From: an uncultured Lachnospiraceae bacterium
GTDB taxonomy: Bacteria; Bacillota; Clostridia; Lachnospirales; Lachnospiraceae
Assembly (NCBI GenBank): GCA_910585555.1
Contig: CAJUFU010000006.1
Coordinates: forward strand, 1-64,000
DNA length: 64,000 nt
Direction: 5' to 3'
Shown in pieces: positions 59,542 through 64,000 of this stretch. Within the stretch, counting starts at the first letter, position 1. Each line of letters opens with the position of its first letter. The notes below the pieces were generated by a model, which saw nothing but the letters and a program-made list of their open reading frames with translations, was not told the DNA's origin and did not search any database. The position numbers and the translations under genes are program-made.

Positions 59542-61530
59542 ATGATAAGACGATATGTTTTTGGAAGTCCTATTGAGACAGACGCGGTACTCTGTAAGCC
59601 GGAGGCGGCAGTATGGCAGGAAGGAAGGCTGCTTTTACGTGACAATGTATTTTGCTGCGGGCTGAAAGAGGATGAGATTGTGTATGGCCTCGGACAGAAT
59701 GTGAGAGGCATCAATAAAAGAGGATGGATTTATGAGAGCAATTGTACGGATGACCCGCAGCACACAGAGTGTAAGACATCCTTGTATGGGGCTCATAATT
59801 TCCTGATTCTGGACGGGGAGAAAAAGTGTGGCATTTTCGTGGATACACCTGCAAAAGTTACTTTTGATATAGGGTATACCGATTATGAGCAGATGCGTAT
59901 TGCGCCTGCCACCCCGGATTTTGAATTCTATTTGATAGAGGAGGAGAGCCTGGACGGCGTGGTTTCCACATTCAGGAAACTCATTGGCAGAAGCTTTATT
60001 CCGCCGTTGTGGGCCTTTGGTTATGGACAGAGCAGGTGGGGATATGATTCCGCGGAAGGGGTCAGGCAGGTAGCGGCAGGGTATCGTGATAAGCATCTTC
60101 CCATAGACAGCATTTATCTGGATATCGATTATATGGAGCGGTATAAGGATTTTACGATCAATGAGGATACCTTTCCTGACTTTGACAGACTGATAGGCCA
60201 GATGAAAGAACAGGGCATCCATCTTGTGCCGATCATCGACGGCGGTGTGAAGAAAGAAGACGGGTACGATGTGTATGAGGAGGGCAAGGCAGGAGGGTAC
60301 TTTTGCAAAGATGCCGACGGAGAGGATTTTGTGATCGGTGTATGGCCGGGTAAGAGCTGCTTACCGGATATGTTGAACGAGGAGGCGGGCAGTTGGTTTG
60401 CACATAAATACAAGATTTTGCTGGACAAGGGGATTGACGGGTTCTGGAATGATATGAACGAACCGGCTATCTTCTATTCGGAGAAGGGTCTGCGGGAGGT
60501 TTTCGAAAAGATAGATGAGTATCGCACGCAAAATCTGGACGTTGATACCTTCTTTGCCTTTCAAAATATGGTGGCGGATATTTCCAGCAGCCCAAAAGAC
60601 TATGGGGCTTTTTATCACAATTATAAGGGGAAAAGGTACTGCCACAAAGAGGTACATAATCTCTTTGGCTATTACATGACCAGAAGAGCTTCGGAGGCTT
60701 TTGAAGAATTGTCGCCAAAGAAAAGAATTCTGCTGTTTTCCAGGGCGTCCTGTATCGGGATGCACCGGTATGGCGGCGTATGGCAGGGGGATAATAGTTC
60801 CTGGTGGTCACATCTGCTTATGAATATCCGCATGATGCCCTCCTTAAATATGTGCGGTTTCCTTTATACAGGAGCCGATTTGGGAGGATTCGGGGACAAC
60901 ACGACGGAGGATTTATTAATCCGCTGGCTTTCCTTTGGGGTGTTTACGCCGCTTATGCGCAACCATTCTATCAGAGGAACCAGGATGCAGGAGGCGTATC
61001 GTTTCCGGAGTATGCACCTGATGCGGGATGTGATCGGCGTGCGCTATAAGCTGCTTCCCTATCTCTACAGCGAATATATGAAAGCGGCGCTTAGAGACGA
61101 GATGATGTTTCGGCCCTTAGGATTTGTTTATGGGAAGGATAAACTGGCAAGGCGTGTGGAAGACCAGCTTATGCTGGGGACCAGCATTATGATAGCGCCC
61201 GTATATGAGCAGAACGCCGAAGGAAGGACCGTGTACTTCCCGGAGCCTATGAAGTTAATCAGGTTCCATGGGGGCGAGATACAAGAGGAGGGAGTATATC
61301 CGAAGGGATTTGCTTATGTGGAAATGCCGCTGGGAGATGTCTGCGTCTTTCTGAAAGAAAACCGTATCCTGCCTTTGAGTAAGGGCGGAGAGAATGTGGA
61401 AGAGGTGGATTTTGAGGATTTAACATTATACTGCTTTGGAGAGAAGGTGCAGCCCTATGAGTATTATAGGGATGACGGCGAGAGCAGGGTATATGATTTA
61501 AAAAGCGGGATTAGGATTTTAACAGTATAG
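59542..61530 (+). CDS. Alpha-glucosidase, GH31
   Basis: A 662-residue cytosolic alpha-glucosidase. YGLGQNVRGINKRGWIY lies in the N-terminal domain and IPPLWAFGYGQSRWGY begins the barrel. The nucleophile is Asp304 in GFWNDMNEPAIF, the acid/base Asp417 in WQGDNSSWW, followed by GADLGGFG. It should cleave imported alpha-gluco-oligosaccharides. Spacing of nine bases after the permease and AAAGGATAA before the ATG show it belongs to the operon, which ends at the terminator 61543-61580. Confidence 0.93.
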   Translation: MIRRYVFGSPIETDAVLCKPEAAVWQEGRLLLRDNVFCCGLKEDEIVYGLGQNVRGINKRGWIYESNCTDDPQHTECKTSLYGAHNFLILDGEKKCGIFVDTPAKVTFDIGYTDYEQMRIAPATPDFEFYLIEEESLDGVVSTFRKLIGRSFIPPLWAFGYGQSRWGYDSAEGVRQVAAGYRDKHLPIDSIYLDIDYMERYKDFTINEDTFPDFDRLIGQMKEQGIHLVPIIDGGVKKEDGYDVYEEGKAGGYFCKDADGEDFVIGVWPGKSCLPDMLNEEAGSWFAHKYKILLDKGIDGFWNDMNEPAIFYSEKGLREVFEKIDEYRTQNLDVDTFFAFQNMVADISSSPKDYGAFYHNYKGKRYCHKEVHNLFGYYMTRRASEAFEELSPKKRILLFSRASCIGMHRYGGVWQGDNSSWWSHLLMNIRMMPSLNMCGFLYTGADLGGFGDNTTEDLLIRWLSFGVFTPLMRNHSIRGTRMQEAYRFRSMHLMRDVIGVRYKLLPYLYSEYMKAALRDEMMFRPLGFVYGKDKLARRVEDQLMLGTSIMIAPVYEQNAEGRTVYFPEPMKLIRFHGGEIQEEGVYPKGFAYVEMPLGDVCVFLKENRILPLSKGGENVEEVDFEDLTLYCFGEKVQPYEYYRDDGESRVYDLKSGIRILTV

Positions 61531-61542
61531 GATGGTCAGAAG

Positions 61543-61580
61543 TTCCACAGCCTTTGCAGCATAAGGGCTGTGGAATTTTT
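61543..61580 (+). terminator. Terminator of the alpha-glucoside locus
   Basis: TTCCACAGCC (61543-61552) pairs with GGCTGTGGAA (61566-61575), then TTTTT. The rest of the gap to 61810 holds a TATAAT at 61670-61675 (no good -35) and a GCTGT...ACAGC repeat near 61621-61639. Confidence 0.88.
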
Positions 61581-61810
61581 GTGTCGTGTTATGTCTATAA
61601 GCGTTTTCTCTAACTGTCTTGCTGTCAATGTAATACAGCGATTTGAGCTTAATCTTGAAATTGATATCGTATAATAGTATATTGAAAGAATGAAAAGATG
61701 ACACGAAGGAAAAGAAACTGGTATATAGTAAACGGCATAACAGAGAATAGGAGAGGGTATAACAAGATAAAGGGGATGCGGAGGCTATATGTTGATGGGG
61801 AAGGAGAATT

Positions 61811-63430
61811 ATGCTAAAAGTATTAATCGCAGATGATGAGATAAAGGTAAGCGAGCTGATTCAGTGTCTGATTGACTGGGACAAACTGGGGATGGAAGTC
61901 ATAGGGACGGTGAACGACGGGGTTGAGGCCTACGAGTTGATTTTGGAGAAGCATCCCGATATCGTAATCACCGATATCAGGATGCCGGGCATGGATGGCA
62001 TCGAGCTTGTGGAGAAGGTATTGGGGAACGTGGAATCCGACAGAAAGGTGTTTTTTGTGATCATCAGCGGATACAGCCAGTTCGAGTATGCCCAGCAGGC
62101 AGTGAAGCTTGGTGTGGAGGATTATCTGTTAAAACCCATCAAAAAGAAGGAACTGGAAGCGGTCTTACACAAGATATTGGGCAAATACAGCGAAACGGCC
62201 AATGCGCTGGAGGAAAAGGAAGATTTGCAAAACCGCCTGCAGAGGACCCAGCAAAAGATTAAGAACAGCTTCTTGTCGGAGCTGGTGGACAATCACAGGC
62301 AGGCCATATTAAAGCTGGACAGAGAAGAAATCTATCAGGAATTTGAGTGCCGGTTTCCGGGGGAATATTTTACCCATGTGGTAGTGCATCTGTTTCTGAA
62401 TACCGTGGTGGAGAACGAAGAAGATTACGGCTTTCTGCTCCCGAAGATTCAGAAGATGATAAAAGAGCGGATGGAAAAGTATTGCTCGGAGTGGATGAGT
62501 ATCATTCATGACGAGGAAGTGGTATGTCTGTTCAATTCGGTGGAAGACAAGCGGGAAGATTTTATTCGTCAACTCTATAGGCTGAAAGTGGACATATCCA
62601 ATATCAAGGCGCTTTTTCCCAGATATAAGGTGGCCATCGGTGTTGGCAGGACTGTGGAGGGATTGGAACAGTATCAGGACAGTATCGGTTCGGCCAAGGC
62701 GGCTATCCGTAACCGGTTCGGCAGGAAAGAAGAATTCCTGTTAGAGGAAGAAGAGCGGGCAGGGGTAGAAAGCGAAGTGCCGGCGATTGTGTCCGCCTCG
62801 GCCAAGCGGGATTTATTAAAAAGCATCGAGCTGGTAGACACAGAGTCTTTTCTGAGGATTCTTAGAGAGATGAAAAGGGATTTGTCTGCCCATTTACAGA
62901 ATGGGGAACTGGTCTATGGCGTATATCGTGAACTTGTTACCATTTTCATCATGGGGATGAACAGCTGGTACGATTCGGAGGTAAAGGCAGCGCCCTGGGA
63001 ATTGATGCGGGGGTATCAGCAGTTGTATGGGTTTGAAGAGGTTTTTGATTGGCTGATCGATAATTGCCGCAAGATCATGGAACGGTATGAGGAGACACAG
63101 AAGAATCAGGAAGCCAGGCCGATTCGGCTGGCGAAGCAGTATATCAACGAGAACTATAACAAAGCCATCAGTCTGGAGAGCGTGAGCAATCATATTGGGT
63201 TTAACCCGGCGTATTTTTCCAGTATGTTTAAGAAAGCCACGGGACAGAACTTTATGGAATATGTGATAGAGATCAGGATTTTGAATGCCAGGAATCTTTT
63301 AGTGCAGACGAATCAGGATGTGGCGGAGATTGCGGCGAAGGTGGGATATACAGATTTGAAATATTTTTCCCGTATTTTTAAAAAGATGACGAATCTTACG
63401 CCATCAGAGTACAGGAGATTATACAGTTGA
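61811..63430 (+). CDS. Response regulator with AraC-type DNA-binding domain (YesN-like)
   Basis: A 539-residue regulator. The receiver domain (1-120) has the acidic pair Asp8/Asp9, phospho-acceptor Asp55 in VITDIRMPGMDG and Lys107-like KPI. A variable middle (about 130-420) follows, then the AraC/XylS domain (about 435-539) with SLESVSNHIGFNPAYFSSMFKKATG and the second helix-turn-helix VAEIAAKVGYTDLKYFSRIFKK. GGGGAAGGAGAA precedes the ATG. Its stop overlaps the histidine kinase start (TGATG). Such pairs usually control nearby sugar-uptake genes. Confidence 0.94.
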   Translation: MLKVLIADDEIKVSELIQCLIDWDKLGMEVIGTVNDGVEAYELILEKHPDIVITDIRMPGMDGIELVEKVLGNVESDRKVFFVIISGYSQFEYAQQAVKLGVEDYLLKPIKKKELEAVLHKILGKYSETANALEEKEDLQNRLQRTQQKIKNSFLSELVDNHRQAILKLDREEIYQEFECRFPGEYFTHVVVHLFLNTVVENEEDYGFLLPKIQKMIKERMEKYCSEWMSIIHDEEVVCLFNSVEDKREDFIRQLYRLKVDISNIKALFPRYKVAIGVGRTVEGLEQYQDSIGSAKAAIRNRFGRKEEFLLEEEERAGVESEVPAIVSASAKRDLLKSIELVDTESFLRILREMKRDLSAHLQNGELVYGVYRELVTIFIMGMNSWYDSEVKAAPWELMRGYQQLYGFEEVFDWLIDNCRKIMERYEETQKNQEARPIRLAKQYINENYNKAISLESVSNHIGFNPAYFSSMFKKATGQNFMEYVIEIRILNARNLLVQTNQDVAEIAAKVGYTDLKYFSRIFKKMTNLTPSEYRRLYS

Positions 63431-64000
63431 TGAAAAAGAAACATTATTTTACGAAGGTAAAACTATTTTGTTTTCTGCAGCTATTTTTTGCAACGATGGC
63501 AATTGCCGGGAGCATTATCTTGTTTTACAGAGGATGGAAGACAGAAACGGCGGTAAAAGTGCTTACGGCGGCAGGCGTGGTTCTCTTTGCGGCGGTGGAG
63601 ATCTGGGCTCTGTGCCGGCTTCTTAAGGAAGAAAGATATTATAGGGATTTGTGCGACAGGTTTTCGGAAGGGAAGATCTATCAGGAATTTGTGGACCATA
63701 TCGGTATGCTTTTTAAGAAGCTTGCTCCGGCGGTGGAACGGTTGGATGGGCTGTTGGAGCGGCAGAATATTATACAGCTGTCCACCAAGCAGGCAGAGTT
63801 TCTGGCACTGCAGAACCAGATCAATCCGCATTTTCTCTATAATACGCTGGAGGCCATCCGAGGAGATGCGCTGAGCGCCGGCATGGATAATATCGCAGAC
63901 ATCACGGAGGCTTTGTCCGTGTTTTTTCGTTATACCATTACGGAGACTAATAATCTGGTCACAATCGGGGAAGAACTGGATAATGTGGAGAACTATTTTA
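63430..64000 (+). CDS. Sensor histidine kinase (YesM/LytS-like), 3' end outside window
   Basis: The first 190 residues are visible. Two membrane helices (about 12-32 and 43-62) are separated by only about ten residues, so there is no extracellular sensor domain. A linker of about 60 residues then leads to the His_kinase block FLALQNQINPHFLYNTLEAI with phospho-acceptor His134. The ATPase domain lies beyond the window. Partner of the AraC-type regulator, with overlapping stop/start codons. The lack of a Cache-type sensor suggests that it senses through the membrane or a partner protein. Confidence 0.9.
   Translation, partial: MKKKHYFTKVKLFCFLQLFFATMAIAGSIILFYRGWKTETAVKVLTAAGVVLFAAVEIWALCRLLKEERYYRDLCDRFSEGKIYQEFVDHIGMLFKKLAPAVERLDGLLERQNIIQLSTKQAEFLALQNQINPHFLYNTLEAIRGDALSAGMDNIADITEALSVFFRYTITETNNLVTIGEELDNVENYF

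Overview
The window looks like a chromosomal segment of a Clostridia/Firmicutes bacterium, most likely a Lachnospiraceae gut commensal. The reasons are AGGAGG-type ribosome sites with frequent TTG/GTG starts, a CIRCE-controlled hrcA-grpE-dnaK-dnaJ operon, type III glutamine synthetase, IreB-RuvX-DUF1292 next to RNase J, a DUF6465-type Lys/Ala/Thr-rich protein, and sugar ABC importers that lack their own ATPase. Genus cannot be read from the sequence alone.

Layout. 1-12.4 kb: end of a LacZ-type GH2 beta-galactosidase, pyruvate kinase, a minus-strand run (AEC transporter, DUF4474-like protein, metallophosphoesterase, CotH kinase), then 1-phosphofructokinase, glycerol kinase, an aminotransferase and a patatin-like lipase. 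12.4-19.5 kb: undecaprenyl-diphosphatase, the DUF6465-like protein, the heat-shock operon with promoter plus CIRCE, and a GNAT acetyltransferase. 19.6-29.2 kb: a divergent sugar-acid island. An IclR regulator sits between a minus-strand ABC importer with an intracellular GH35 beta-galactosidase and a plus-strand D-galactonate pathway (KDG kinase, KDPG/KDPGal aldolase, DgoD). Two perfect 18-bp palindromes mark the IclR operators.

29.3-50.6 kb: mostly housekeeping genes. They are a DUF3048 lipoprotein, the XpaC/TelA pair, prmA, a VanZ-like protein, rsmE, [an AT-rich accessory insert with a Schlafen-type AlbA_2/ATPase gene], cysteine desulfurase, thiI, an HPr-like protein without the active-site His, mtaB, ireB, ruvX, a DUF1292 gene, RNase J, ylbF, a catalytic-domain-less MltG relative, trmR, a U32 tRNA hydroxylation protein, and an MBOAT/SGNH O-acylation pair. 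The SGNH protein ends in what reads as a circularly permuted ILEI/FAM3-like domain. 50.6-53.3 kb: glutamine synthetase III behind a leader terminator, then tRNA-Gln(CTG) whose promoter is embedded in the glnN terminator.

53.3-64 kb: an alpha-glucoside-type locus (LacI regulator with repeated operators, two GH31 enzymes, binding protein and two permeases) followed by a YesN/YesM-like two-component system cut by the window end. Both carbohydrate loci import intact oligosaccharides through ABC systems and cleave them inside the cell. The most interesting items are the permuted ILEI-like domain, the glnN leader attenuator, the galactonate island without a galactose dehydrogenase, the tRNA promoter buried in a terminator, and the Schlafen-like insert with its 11-bp tandem repeats.
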